Shown in pieces: positions 7,438 through 16,119 of a DNA stretch of 64,000 nt (the first letter of the stretch is position 1; the number at the start of each line of letters is the position of its first letter). Below the pieces are notes generated by a model. That model searched no databases. It had not been told where the DNA came from and saw only the letters and a program-made list of their open reading frames with translations. The position numbers and the translations under genes are program-made. The stretch spans positions 850,001 through 914,000 of the forward strand of contig NZ_CP026363.1 of the NCBI RefSeq assembly GCF_004117055.1. Direction: 5' to 3'. The stretch comes from Brevibacillus agri. GTDB taxonomy: Bacteria; Bacillota; Bacilli; Brevibacillales; Brevibacillaceae.

Positions 7438-8898
7438 ATGCAATCCATACGGGAACTGTGCAAAGCGTCTACGATATTGAGTGAGGACGACATCCAGATC
7501 GTGGAGGACCTCGCTTCCAAATTGCAGATTTTTGCCGATCTGTCGCAGGCAGACATGTTCATCGACTGCCCGACAGTAGACCGAAGTGCTGCTTTGGTGG
7601 TCGCGCAGGCCAAGCCTAGCACCGCGCGATCCATGTACAGCGGCTCCGTCGTGGGGCATCTGGCGACCGCGATCAACGAGCCTGCTGTCATGTACTGCCT
7701 GACTACAGGAAAGCCGGTGATCGGGTCGAGAGGTGTCTCGCAGGAGCAGGTCGTCATGCGTCAAAGCGTCGTGCCGATTACAAACGCCGAGGGCAAAACG
7801 ATCGGGACGCTGATTACCGAGCAGGATATTTCCAAGCAGGTCGAACAAGAAAAAAATGTCGAGATGCTCAAGGAAACGACCGAACATCTGAGCGAGACGC
7901 TGATTCAGTTCGCAGTGCCTGATATGCCGATTTCTTCACTTTTGCATGAAGGCATGATTTTGTTTGACCAGAGTGGGATCATCACCTACGCCAACGGGCG
8001 CGCCCACAAGCTGCTCTCCTTGATCGGCTTTGAGAGACCGGACAAGGGCGTGAGCATCGAACGCATTTTTTCCTGGCGAGTTTCCCCGGAAAACTTCGTG
8101 CGTCACGGGGGCTACATTCAGGATGAGTTGTCAAAAGGAAAGCATTTTATCATGATGAAAGCGGTTTCGTCCGTGCGCAAGCTCGACATCATCGGAGGCA
8201 TCATCTTGCTCCGGGACATTTCGGACATCCGCGAAAAAGAAAAGCAGTTGATGATTAAGTCGGCTGTCATCAAAGAGATTCACCATCGCGTGAAAAACAA
8301 TTTGCAAACGATCGCAAGCCTGCTGCGCCTGCAAATGCGGCGTTCGCAGTCGAACGAGATCGAGAAAGTCTACCGGGAAAGCATCAACCGGATCAACAGC
8401 ATCGCCATTATTCACGAATATTTGGCGCAGGACGGTCTGGAGCAGATCGACTTCAAAGAGATTTTAACCAAAATATCGAAAATAATCGTCTCTTCCATGA
8501 GACGTTCAGAGCAAGCTATACACGTCGTCGTGACGGGAGAATCCGTGTACCTGCCGTCCAACAAGGCGACATCCTGTGCCCTAATCGTCACGGAGCTGAT
8601 TCAAAACTGCATGATCCACGGATTTCGCGAGCTTCATGAAGGGCGAATCTCCATTGCGCTCGTCTCGAAGGAGGATTTCGTCAGTCTGTCTGTCACGGAT
8701 GACGGGGTAGGTATCGAGGACATGGAGCACATTCTCAAAAAAGGTCACCTTGGCTTGAAAATCGTCGACACGCTCGTCAAGGAAGACCTGGAGGGAACGA
8801 TGCATTTCCGTAACACAGGCAACGGAACGGAAGTTACCATTCTCTATCCGATCCAGAAGGAGGATGAAGATGACACAGCCGAAGATTATGGTGGTTGA
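7438..8898 (+). CDS. eutW: Ethanolamine-sensing histidine kinase EutW
   Basis: A cytosolic sensor kinase of the HisKA_2 type. Residues 1-150 are the EutW-type sensory region (CPTVDRSAALVVAQAKP) expected to sense ethanolamine. A PAS domain follows (about 165-270), then the phospho-acceptor box EIHHRVKNNLQTIASLLRLQ (His near 282) and an HATPase domain (VTELIQNCMIHGF, DDGVGIE, GLKIVDTLV). It has no membrane helix. The partner is EutV, whose start lies 29 bases inside the end of this gene. In Enterococcus and Listeria the pair controls eut genes by phosphorylation-dependent antitermination, in line with the two leaders seen here. Confidence 0.92.
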   Translation: MQSIRELCKASTILSEDDIQIVEDLASKLQIFADLSQADMFIDCPTVDRSAALVVAQAKPSTARSMYSGSVVGHLATAINEPAVMYCLTTGKPVIGSRGVSQEQVVMRQSVVPITNAEGKTIGTLITEQDISKQVEQEKNVEMLKETTEHLSETLIQFAVPDMPISSLLHEGMILFDQSGIITYANGRAHKLLSLIGFERPDKGVSIERIFSWRVSPENFVRHGGYIQDELSKGKHFIMMKAVSSVRKLDIIGGIILLRDISDIREKEKQLMIKSAVIKEIHHRVKNNLQTIASLLRLQMRRSQSNEIEKVYRESINRINSIAIIHEYLAQDGLEQIDFKEILTKISKIIVSSMRRSEQAIHVVVTGESVYLPSNKATSCALIVTELIQNCMIHGFRELHEGRISIALVSKEDFVSLSVTDDGVGIEDMEHILKKGHLGLKIVDTLVKEDLEGTMHFRNTGNGTEVTILYPIQKEDEDDTAEDYGG

Positions 8899-9460
8899 CG
8901 ACGAGCCGATCATTCGCATGGATTTGCGCGAGATGCTGGAAAACGAAGGCTATCAGGTTGTGGCCGAGGCGAAAAACGGGGAAGAGGCGGTCGAACTCGC
9001 TCATCGTCACAAACCCGACCTCATTATCATGGATGTGAAAATGCCTGGCCTTAATGGCATCAAGGCAAGCGGGATTATCCGCTCCTTTTCGGACTGCTCC
9101 ATCCTTCTTTTGACCGCGTACAGCCAGAAGGAACTGGTGATCGATGCGCGGAAAGCCGGAGTGACGGCTTATCTGGTAAAGCCCGTATCCGAGGATGACC
9201 TGATTCCGGCTGTGGAGATCGCGCTCAGCCAAAAGGAAAAAGTCGTGTCGTTGAAGAAAGATATTAGCGATCTGAAACAGAAGATCGAGGATCGAAAATG
9301 CGTGGAAAAGGCCAAAGGCAAACTGATGAGCGCACTCTCCCTGGAGGAAGAGGCCGCTTACAAATGGATGCAGCAAGTAAGCATGCAACGGCGCATGCCG
9401 CTTGTGAAGCTCGCCGAGGAAATTCTCGCCGGCGAGGAGACGCTGTTTTCCCAAGGCTGA
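8870..9460 (+). CDS. eutV: Response regulator EutV with RNA-binding ANTAR domain
   Basis: The receiver domain (1-120) has the acidic pair VVDDEP, the phospho-acceptor Asp in IIMDVKMPG, LLTAYS and the KPVSEDDL Lys. A short coiled-coil linker (LKKDISDLKQKIEDRK) leads to a C-terminal ANTAR three-helix domain (KAKGKLMSALSLEEEAAYKWMQQVSMQRRMPLVKLAEEI). It should bind the hexaloop hairpins at 1566 and 9513 and prevent termination. AGGAGG sits at 8858-8863, so the ATG at 8870 (7 bases away) is preferred over the ATG at 8864. It overlaps the eutW end by 29 bases. Confidence 0.93.
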   Translation: MTQPKIMVVDDEPIIRMDLREMLENEGYQVVAEAKNGEEAVELAHRHKPDLIIMDVKMPGLNGIKASGIIRSFSDCSILLLTAYSQKELVIDARKAGVTAYLVKPVSEDDLIPAVEIALSQKEKVVSLKKDISDLKQKIEDRKCVEKAKGKLMSALSLEEEAAYKWMQQVSMQRRMPLVKLAEEILAGEETLFSQG

Positions 9461-9512
9461 TTTTCCTGACCGATAAACAAATGCGGGAAACGAAACAAGT
9501 AGATAGCAAGCA

Positions 9513-9550
9513 AAGCAAAGGCGCTTGAGTCAGACCGGAAGCGATTTTTT
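9513..9550 (+). promoter_or_regulatory. Second ANTAR antitermination site before eutA
   Basis: AAGC (9513-9516) and GCTT (9523-9526) close a hexaloop AAAGGC with A1 and G4, the same pattern as the 1566 site. It overlaps the 5' arm of a terminator-like stem CGCTT (9522-9526) / AAGCG (9539-9543) followed by six T (9545-9550). The terminator stem is short (5 bp), so leakage is likely. The site would let EutV separately gate eutA-eutB-eutC-mdh. No second, upstream hexaloop was recognised with confidence. Confidence 0.62.
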
Positions 9551-9615
9551 CGGCTGTTCAGGCGTTTTTCTTTTGCGGCCTTGTCTGGCACGCCAATGGT
9601 TCAAGGAGGTTCACG

Positions 9616-11076
9616 ATGGATGAACAATGGATCCAAAGCGTCGGCATCGATGTAGGAACGAGCACGACCAAAATGATCGTCAGTCGTCTGCGCCTGGGGC
9701 GCATGTCCAGCACCTTTTCGCTGCCGCGCTACCAGATCGTGGAGCGCCAGTTGCTGTATGCGAGTCAAGTGCATTCCACTCCGCTGATCGGGTTCGATGA
9801 GATTGACGCGGAAGGCATCGGGGCGATTTTGCAAGCGGAGTACGAAAAAGCACAAATCAGTCTGTCGTCCATCAAGTCGGGGGCCGTCATCATCACCGGG
9901 GAGACGGCCAGCAAGAAAAACGCGCAACACATCGTGCATTTGCTGGCAGAGCGATCCGGCGATTTTGTAGTGGCAACGGCGGGGGCAGACCTCGAAGGCG
10001 TGCTGGCAGGCAAAGGCGCGGGTGCGGAAAAACGCTCGCAAACGCTGCAAGGAACGATCGTCAACGTGGATATCGGCGGCGGTACGGCCAATGCGGCTTA
10101 TTTTCAGCGCGGCCGAGCGATTGCGACAGTGACCTTCCACGTCGGCGGCAGGCTGATTCGCCTGGATCGGGAGGACGTCGTCACCTACGTGTCGCCAAAC
10201 ATTCAGGAATGGCTGAAGGCAAAAGGCTTGCGCATCGCGGTCGGGCAAAAAGTCGGACTGCCAGAAATAACAGAAGTGGCCCAGCAGATGGCCCGCAGCA
10301 TGCTGGATTATTTGACGGGCAAAGAACGGCACGTATCGGGCTTGCTCGTCGTAGGGCCGCATTTGCGCGGGGAATTTCCGGTAGAAGAGCTGACCGTCTC
10401 CGGTGGGGTCGGACAGTTGATGACGGGACCGCCCGTGAAAAGCATGGCAGATGTCAGCCGCTACGGCGATTTTGGTCCGCTGCTGGGCTATGTGCTGCAG
10501 CAGGAGCGGGAAAAAGGAACGTACCCGGTGCGCTGGCTCGATCCGGAGCAAACCGTGCGGGCCACCGTGATCGGGGCTGGAATGCAAAGCACGGAAATCA
10601 GCGGCTCGACGGTGCATATCAAGCCGGAGCTTTTGCCGATTAAAAACATTCCGATTCTCAAGCTGGAGCTTACCCAGGAACAACTGTCGGACCCGGCGCG
10701 GATTCATCAGGAGGTAGCGGCGATCTACCAGCTCGGTGAACGGCTTTTTGATAAAACAACAGGCATCCCGTTCGCGCTCGCGATCTCAGGCATCGGCTAT
10801 TGCTCGTATGCGCTGCTGCAAACGATCGCTCAGGAGCTGTCGGACCAATATCGGCATTATTTTGCCGAGAGCCGGACGATGGTCGTCATCTGCGAGACAG
10901 ACATGGCCAAAGCATTGGGGCAGGGACTGGCACTGCGCTGCAAGGGAGAGCCAGAGATTATTTGCATCGATCAGGTGCGGGTGGAGTATGGCGATTATAT
11001 CGACCTGGGTGAGCCGATTTCGGGAACGATTATCCCGGTCGTGGTAAAAACCCTCGCTTTTGATGAGAAGGCGTAA
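9616..11076 (+). CDS. eutA: EutA, reactivating factor for ethanolamine ammonia-lyase
   Basis: EutA is an ATP-dependent chaperone of the actin/Hsp70-like class. It releases damaged cobalamin from EutBC so that fresh adenosylcobalamin can bind. The 486-residue chain begins with the phosphate-1 motif VGIDVGTSTTKMIVS and has NVDIGGGTANAAYF (phosphate-2) and GAGMQSTEISGS. An AAGGAGG site precedes the ATG. It is the first gene after the second antitermination leader and is followed by eutB after 20 bases. Its presence implies that a coenzyme-B12 route operates, although no adenosyltransferase (EutT) is in the window. Confidence 0.92.
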   Translation: MDEQWIQSVGIDVGTSTTKMIVSRLRLGRMSSTFSLPRYQIVERQLLYASQVHSTPLIGFDEIDAEGIGAILQAEYEKAQISLSSIKSGAVIITGETASKKNAQHIVHLLAERSGDFVVATAGADLEGVLAGKGAGAEKRSQTLQGTIVNVDIGGGTANAAYFQRGRAIATVTFHVGGRLIRLDREDVVTYVSPNIQEWLKAKGLRIAVGQKVGLPEITEVAQQMARSMLDYLTGKERHVSGLLVVGPHLRGEFPVEELTVSGGVGQLMTGPPVKSMADVSRYGDFGPLLGYVLQQEREKGTYPVRWLDPEQTVRATVIGAGMQSTEISGSTVHIKPELLPIKNIPILKLELTQEQLSDPARIHQEVAAIYQLGERLFDKTTGIPFALAISGIGYCSYALLQTIAQELSDQYRHYFAESRTMVVICETDMAKALGQGLALRCKGEPEIICIDQVRVEYGDYIDLGEPISGTIIPVVVKTLAFDEKA

Positions 11077-11096
11077 CGTACAAAGGGGTGGACGAA

Positions 11097-12458
11097 ATGA
11101 ACACGAAAACGACTGTGCTTGGACAGACCTATCAATTTCGCGATTTGAAAGAAATTTTCGCGAAGGCAAACGAAGACAAATCCGGCGACCAACTGGCTGG
11201 AATCGCCGCTTCCGATTCCCGGGAACGCGTTGCTGCCAAGCAAGTATTGGCTGATCTGACGTTGGCCGACATTCGCAACAACCCCATGCTTCCTCCGGAG
11301 GAAGACGAAGTATCCCGCGTCATTGAAGAAGGCATCAACGAAAAAATTTACAACGAAATCAAAAACTGGAGCGTCGCCGAGTTGCGCGAGTACATTTTGA
11401 GCCACGAGGCGGGCGACAACGAGATCAAGCGCATCAGCCGCGGCTTGTCCAGCGAAATGATCGCGGCTACCGCTAAGCTGATGAGCAACCTCGACCTGAT
11501 TACGGCTGCGGCCAAAATTCGCGTGGTGACTCACTGCAATACCGCGATTGGTCAGCAAGGCGTACTGGCATCGCGGGTTCAGCCCAATCACCCGTCCGAT
11601 AGCGTACAAGGCATCAAGGCATCGCTGTACGAAGGACTCAGCTACGGAATCGGCGACGCGGTAATCGGAATCAACCCGGTTATTGATACAGCGGACAGCG
11701 TCAAGGATATTCTCAACATGACCAAAGAGGTAATGGACAAATGGGCGATTCCGACGCAAAACTGTGTACTCGCTCACGTGACCACGCAGATGCGCGCCAT
11801 CCGTCAGGGGGCGCCTGCCGACCTGATTTTCCAAAGTCTTGCGGGCAGCGAAAAAGGCAACAACGCCTTCGGGATTGACGTCAAGCTGCTGGACGAAGCC
11901 GACGAGCTGATGCGCAAGGAAGGCACTTCCTACGGGCCGAACTTCTGGTACTTCGAGACGGGCCAAGGCTCCGAGCTGTCCTCCGAGGCGCACTTCGGCA
12001 TCGACCAGGTGACGATGGAGGCGCGCTGCTACGGTCTTGCTCGCAAGTACAACCCGTTTATCGTCAATACGGTAGTCGGCTTCATCGGACCGGAATATTT
12101 GTACGACAGCCGGCAAGTGATCCGCGCCGGGCTGGAAGACCACTACATGGGCAAAATGCACGGGCTGCCGATGGGCTGCGACGTCTGCTACACAAACCAT
12201 ATGAAGGTTGACCAGAACGATATGGACAATCTCGGAATTTTGCTATCGGCGGCAGGGGTGAACTTTGTCATCGGGGTGGCGATGGCGGACGACGTCATGC
12301 TCAACTATCAATCGACCAGCTTCCACGATATTGCCGCGTTCCGCGAGGTTCTCGGCCTCCGTCCGGCACCTGCTTTTGAAAAGTGGCTGGAAAAAATGGG
12401 GATCATGGAAAACGGCAAGCTGACGCCAATAGCAGGCGATCCGACAATCTTCATGTAA
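11097..12458 (+). CDS. eutB: Ethanolamine ammonia-lyase large subunit EutB
   Basis: The 453-residue catalytic TIM-barrel subunit has the same length as E. coli EutB. It cleaves ethanolamine to acetaldehyde and ammonia by an adenosylcobalamin radical mechanism. Conserved segments include VVTHCNTAIGQQGVLASRVQPNHP, INPVIDTADSV, GEGI-like FWYFETGQGSELSS and MGCDVCYTNHMKVDQNDMD. The ATG at 11097 has AAAGGGG 11 bases upstream; an upstream GTG at 11088 is too close to that site. It lies 20 bases before eutC. Confidence 0.96.
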   Translation: MNTKTTVLGQTYQFRDLKEIFAKANEDKSGDQLAGIAASDSRERVAAKQVLADLTLADIRNNPMLPPEEDEVSRVIEEGINEKIYNEIKNWSVAELREYILSHEAGDNEIKRISRGLSSEMIAATAKLMSNLDLITAAAKIRVVTHCNTAIGQQGVLASRVQPNHPSDSVQGIKASLYEGLSYGIGDAVIGINPVIDTADSVKDILNMTKEVMDKWAIPTQNCVLAHVTTQMRAIRQGAPADLIFQSLAGSEKGNNAFGIDVKLLDEADELMRKEGTSYGPNFWYFETGQGSELSSEAHFGIDQVTMEARCYGLARKYNPFIVNTVVGFIGPEYLYDSRQVIRAGLEDHYMGKMHGLPMGCDVCYTNHMKVDQNDMDNLGILLSAAGVNFVIGVAMADDVMLNYQSTSFHDIAAFREVLGLRPAPAFEKWLEKMGIMENGKLTPIAGDPTIFM

Positions 12459-12478
12459 GAAGCGGGGGTGTATGAGGG

Positions 12479-13402
12479 ATGGAACAACAATTGGATTTTT
12501 TGGTAGACAAAGTAGTGGCCGAGCTGCAAAAAAAGCTGGCCGAGCTGGGCGAAAAAGCGCCTGAGCCAAAAGCGGCAGCAGCGGCGGACGCGAAAGCCGG
12601 GGCACAGCAGGAAGCAGCTCCGGCACCAATGGCTTCCCGCCCGCAGGAGACACACGCCGCGCCAGCGGAGCCGGAGCGAACAGCGCAAATCCCGAATCCG
12701 AAATGGAAGGAAGGGCTGGATGAGTTGTTGGCCAGCACGCCTGCGCGGATCGGCGTATGGCGTACAGGGGTAAGACCGCTGACGAAAACGATGCTGCAAC
12801 TCCGCCGCGACCACGCAGCGGCAGTCGATGCCGTCTACGGGGAAGTCAGCCAGGAAGTGCTCGACCAGTTTTCCTTGTTCACGGTAGAAACCCAGTACGA
12901 CAACACCGAAAACTATTTGAAGCGCCCGGACATGGGACGCGTTCTCACCGAGGAAGGCGTGCGCTTGCTTCAGGAGCGTTGCCAAAAGAAGCCGCAGGTA
13001 CAAATCGTCGTCTCCGACGGCCTGAGTGCCAGCGCGGTCGACGCCAACCTGAAAGACGTGCTTCCCTCCTTGATGGACTCGTTGAAAAGCTACGGCCTGA
13101 GTTGCGGGACTCCGTTTTTTGTCAAAGGCGGACGCGTCGCGAGCATGGACCATATCGGCGAGATTTTGGAGCCGGAAGTGCTGGTGCTGTTGATCGGAGA
13201 GCGTCCGGGTCTGGTTACGGCCCACTCCATGAGCGCCTACATGTGCTACCGTCCGCGCAAAGGAATGGTAGAGTCCGAGCGCACGGTAATTTCCAATATT
13301 CATCGTCAAGGGACGTCGCCGATCGAGGCAGGCGCCCACATCGGTACGATTCTCTCCAAAATGCTGGAGCAAAAAGCAAGCGGTGTGAAGCTGGTCTTGT
13401 AA
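12479..13402 (+). CDS. eutC: Ethanolamine ammonia-lyase small subunit EutC with long N-terminal targeting segment
   Basis: The small subunit binds the cobalamin base and completes the EutBC enzyme. The C-terminal core (from about residue 80) shows ARIGVWRTGVRPLTKTMLQLRRDHAAA-type family sequence, the VVSDGLSA motif and LVLLIGERPGL. Residues 1-22 form an amphipathic helix (LDFLVDKVVAELQKKLAEL). A long Ala/Pro/Glu-rich linker (about 25-75) follows. This layout matches EutC-mediated targeting of EutBC to the shell lumen. Spacing and overlap with eutB indicate co-expression. Confidence 0.93.
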   Translation: MEQQLDFLVDKVVAELQKKLAELGEKAPEPKAAAAADAKAGAQQEAAPAPMASRPQETHAAPAEPERTAQIPNPKWKEGLDELLASTPARIGVWRTGVRPLTKTMLQLRRDHAAAVDAVYGEVSQEVLDQFSLFTVETQYDNTENYLKRPDMGRVLTEEGVRLLQERCQKKPQVQIVVSDGLSASAVDANLKDVLPSLMDSLKSYGLSCGTPFFVKGGRVASMDHIGEILEPEVLVLLIGERPGLVTAHSMSAYMCYRPRKGMVESERTVISNIHRQGTSPIEAGAHIGTILSKMLEQKASGVKLVL

Positions 13403-13438
13403 CATATGTGGGAAACGACACGACGAGGAGGAACTACC

Positions 13439-14380
13439 ATGACATTCCGCAGAAAAAAAGTAGCCGTCATCGGCAGCGGCTTTACCGGAGCGACAACGGC
13501 GTTCATCATGGCGCAAAAAGAACTGGCTGACATCGTTTTGGTCGATATTCCGCAGCTTGAGAACCCGACCAAAGGAAAAGCGCTGGACATGATGGAGTCT
13601 TCGCCGGTGCTCGGCTTTGATGCCAACATCACCGGAACGTCCGACTACAAGGATATTCAAGGCTCCGATATCGTCATCATTACAGCAGGGATCGCCCGCA
13701 AGCCAGGCATGTCCCGCGACGACCTGGTGGCGACGAACGCGGCTATCATGCGTTCGGTAGCGGAGCAAGTGAAAATTTACGCGCCAAACTCCATCGTACT
13801 CATCCTGTCCAACCCGGTAGATGCGATGACCTATACGTTCTTCAAAACATCCGGCTTCCCGAAACACCGCGTCATCGGTCAATCCGGTGTGCTCGATACG
13901 GCGCGCTTCCGCACGTTTGTCGCCATGGAGCTGAACGTCTCCGTGGAAGACGTGACAGGCTTCGTGCTTGGCGGACACGGTGACGAAATGGTGCCGCTGT
14001 TGCGCTACTCCTACGCAGGCGGCATCCCGCTCGACAAATTGATCCCGCAAAATCGCCTCGATGCCATCGTCGAGCGCACGCGCAAAGGCGGCGGCGAGAT
14101 CGTCGCCCTGCTCGGCAACGGCTCCGCCTACTACGCGCCTGCGGCCGCCCTGGTGGAAATGGCGGAAGCGATTCTGAAAGACAAGAAGCGCATCCTGCCG
14201 TCCATCGCTTATCTCGAAGGCGAGTACGGCTACCACGACCTGTACCTCGGCGTGCCTACCTTGTTGGGTGGCAACGGCATCGAGAAAGTCATCGAGCTGG
14301 ATCTGACTGCCTCCGAGAAGGCAGCGCTGGACAAATCGGCTGACTCTGTTCGTGCTGTATTGAAAGTAGCGATGCAATAA
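13439..14380 (+). CDS. mdh: Malate dehydrogenase (LDH-like MDH) at the end of the eut operon
   Basis: NAD-dependent oxidoreductase of the lactate/malate dehydrogenase family, 313 residues. It has the Rossmann glycine motif IGSGFTGA, an Asp after strand 2 (LVDI) for NAD, and the MDH-type substrate loop [10 protein letters not shown] with Arg where LDH has Gln. LSNPVDAMT and the catalytic GGHGDEM follow. A GAGGAGG site precedes the ATG at 13439; an upstream in-frame start (13406) lacks one. It is transcribed with eutABC and followed by a terminator. Bacilli usually keep mdh beside citZ and icd, so this placement is unusual. It may reoxidise NADH made by EutE, as no EutG alcohol dehydrogenase is present. 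No encapsulation helix is evident. Confidence 0.9.
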   Translation: MTFRRKKVAVIGSGFTGATTAFIMAQKELADIVLVDIPQLENPTKGKALDMMESSPVLGFDANITGTSDYKDIQGSDIVIITAGIARKPGMSRDDLVATNAAIMRSVAEQVKIYAPNSIVLILSNPVDAMTYTFFKTSGFPKHRVIGQSGVLDTARFRTFVAMELNVSVEDVTGFVLGGHGDEMVPLLRYSYAGGIPLDKLIPQNRLDAIVERTRKGGGEIVALLGNGSAYYAPAAALVEMAEAILKDKKRILPSIAYLEGEYGYHDLYLGVPTLLGGNGIEKVIELDLTASEKAALDKSADSVRAVLKVAMQ

Positions 14381-14397
14381 CAGCGTGTGATAGAGGG

Positions 14398-14432
14398 AAG
14401 CCCTGCCACCTGCACTTGGCGGGGCTTTTTCT
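14398..14432 (+). terminator. Terminator of the eut operon
   Basis: AAGCCCTGCC pairs with GGCGGGGCTT (one bulge) and is followed by TTTTTCTC, directly after mdh. Confidence 0.85.
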
Positions 14433-14483
14433 CATGGGCGTGGAATGGGCTTGGGCTAGGCAAAAAAATGGGCTGAACAGAAA

Positions 14484-14513
14484 AAAACGCCTGCTTGTAC
14501 GGGCGGTTTTTTC
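14484..14513 (-). terminator. Terminator for the converging phosphatase gene
   Basis: A stem of CGCC/GGGCGG type is flanked by A and T runs on both sides, so it can work in both directions. On the minus strand it lies just after the stop of the gene at 14529. Confidence 0.65.
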
Positions 14514-14528
14514 TCGTTTCTAGCTCGT

Positions 14529-15818
14529 TTATTTGGAGATCAACTGCGGCTCTTTTTCGCCCAGCCGAATGGTCGACTCGCTCGGAATCCACATGCCGGT
14601 GTTTTCGTCACGGCCTTGCAGGACAACCGTTGGGCTGGCTTTGCCGAGCTGCTCGGCGGCTTTGGCTGCCTGCTGGCCGATTTTGCCGCCTTTGACGCGG
14701 TTGACGACCAGGGCGAGCTGTACGCTGTCCAACTCGGTCATCATCTCAAAATCACCGTTGCTGTCGCCCGCGATAAAGATTGGCCCATAGCCGTATTTTT
14801 TGACCAGCACGCTCTCGATTACTTCTGTTTTGCCGTGCCCGACAGTGATCGGGTAATCTGGCTGGTACACGTTCGTAATCAGCCCGTTTTCCGTTTTCAG
14901 CCGCATGCCGATGATGTTTTCCGATGGCAGGTTGTAGCCGTATTTCGGCAGGGTGGCGAAAACGCGCACCACGTCCTCGAGCGAAGCGGACACGACGTAG
15001 ACGTCAATGCCGTTTGCGCGCAGCGTGTTCATCAGGTTCGCCACTTCCGAAGTCAGGCGCAGCCCGGTTGTGTGGGAAGCTTTTACTACGCCTGCTTTGC
15101 CTGCCAAAGCTTTCGGGCTCGTCCAGGTTACTTTTTCAATCGCCATGCCCAGGCTCGCATCGTTGGAAACCTCGGCAAGCTGATGAACCTCGTCGATCGT
15201 CATGTTGGTGAACAGATAGAGCACCCACGGATAGCCGATGGTGTTGCTGTGTGTGTCGTTGATCGCTTCGTAGAGAAAATACAGCTTCGCTCTGAAGTCG
15301 GCGAATTGCTCCGTTGCCTTCACTTCCTCCAGCGTTTTGCTGCCTTTGAGCCCTTCGTAATTTTGGTACAGGTAAGTGTAGTCGGCAACCAGGTCGCTTG
15401 CGATCGCGTCGAGAGTGACAGGTTTGCCGTCCACGTTTTTATACGCATCGGAAAAAGGCCCTTCCGGCACGTTGGTGCGAATCACCTTGCCGAACTCTTC
15501 CGGCGTGAGCTTGTAGGCGAGGTGGTTGATCTGGTAGACAAAGAGGGCTTCTTCCGTATCGTGCATGATGCTGGTGTTGTCCCAGTCAAAGACGACATAC
15601 GGCTTTTTGGCCGCGTTGTAGGCAGGATTTTTGCTGCCGTTTTTCTCGATCAATGCGTTGACAGCCTGATAGGTGGCAGGTGCCCATTTCCCCTTGTCGA
15701 ACACTTGTGGAGCTGGTGTTGCCGCGTGCGCCAAGACAGGCAGCGACGCTGCGAGCAGTGCAGCGGCCATCAGCAGCGTCAGCCACCAAAAGCTGCGCTT
15801 TGCCAGTGTGTGTGACAT
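14529..15818 (-). CDS. Secreted HAD phosphatase, probably phosphocholine/phosphoethanolamine-type
   Basis: A signal peptide (FWWLTLLMAAALLAASLPVLAHA) shows export. The mature part has the three HAD motifs: VVFDWDNTS (nucleophile Asp), VVSASLEDV and FIAGDSNGDFEMM. The order and large cap resemble PchP of Pseudomonas, a secreted phosphorylcholine phosphatase that also accepts phosphoethanolamine. Specificity here is inferred. AAGGGG lies 9 bases before the ATG at 15818; an ATG at 15827 is too close to it. A near-perfect cre site sits just upstream (15863). Its place next to the eut operon suggests it supplies ethanolamine from phosphorylated head groups. Confidence 0.72.
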   Translation of the reverse strand: MSHTLAKRSFWWLTLLMAAALLAASLPVLAHAATPAPQVFDKGKWAPATYQAVNALIEKNGSKNPAYNAAKKPYVVFDWDNTSIMHDTEEALFVYQINHLAYKLTPEEFGKVIRTNVPEGPFSDAYKNVDGKPVTLDAIASDLVADYTYLYQNYEGLKGSKTLEEVKATEQFADFRAKLYFLYEAINDTHSNTIGYPWVLYLFTNMTIDEVHQLAEVSNDASLGMAIEKVTWTSPKALAGKAGVVKASHTTGLRLTSEVANLMNTLRANGIDVYVVSASLEDVVRVFATLPKYGYNLPSENIIGMRLKTENGLITNVYQPDYPITVGHGKTEVIESVLVKKYGYGPIFIAGDSNGDFEMMTELDSVQLALVVNRVKGGKIGQQAAKAAEQLGKASPTVVLQGRDENTGMWIPSESTIRLGEKEPQLISK

Positions 15819-15862
15819 TGTTGTCATCCCCTTTTCTTTCTGAGATTGTCAGGAACCCCAAA

Positions 15863-15876
15863 TGAAAACGCTCTCA
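15863..15876. promoter_or_regulatory. cre-like CcpA operator upstream of the secreted phosphatase
   Basis: TGAAAACGCTCTCA matches TGAAARCGYTTTCA at 13 of 14 positions. It lies 45 bases upstream of the phosphatase start, where it would lie in or next to the promoter. The eut promoter has a similar site at 1468. Confidence 0.6.
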
Positions 15877-15936
15877 TTTTTCGGGAAGTTGGCCCCAGGC
15901 AAAAAAACAGGGCCCTTCCCGGCGCTCTATCACAAG

Positions 15937-15970
15937 CGCAGAAAAAGACCCCGTTGTCTTTTGCGTTTTT
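15937..15970 (+). terminator. Terminator-like hairpin in the divergent intergenic region
   Basis: CGCAGAAAAAGAC pairs with GTCTTTTGCG (small bulge) and is followed by TTTTTATTT. It is oriented towards the aminopeptidase gene at 16120, so it may attenuate that transcript or block upstream transcription. No ligand-binding RNA was recognised before it. Confidence 0.45.
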
Positions 15971-16119
15971 ATTTGTACATTCATCATACTAAATCCGAAG
16001 AAAAAATCAAGAAAATTTCGCCAGTTTCTTCGCGAGCAGGAGTGGCAGCAAAAGAAAGCGAAGACAACATGGTTTGCAGGATCGTGATGGACATAATGAT
16101 AGAGAGAAAGAGGCAGAGG

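Noticed and set aside
12308-14377. 689-codon open frame on the minus strand across eutB, eutC and mdh
   Set aside because: It lies wholly opposite three well-supported genes, is rich in Arg/His/Gln with no recognisable domain, and has no ribosome site. It is a by-product of GC-rich codon use.
15862-16119. N-terminal extension of the aminopeptidase-like protein
   Set aside because: The region holds a terminator-like hairpin and a cre site, and no ribosome site precedes the early starts.
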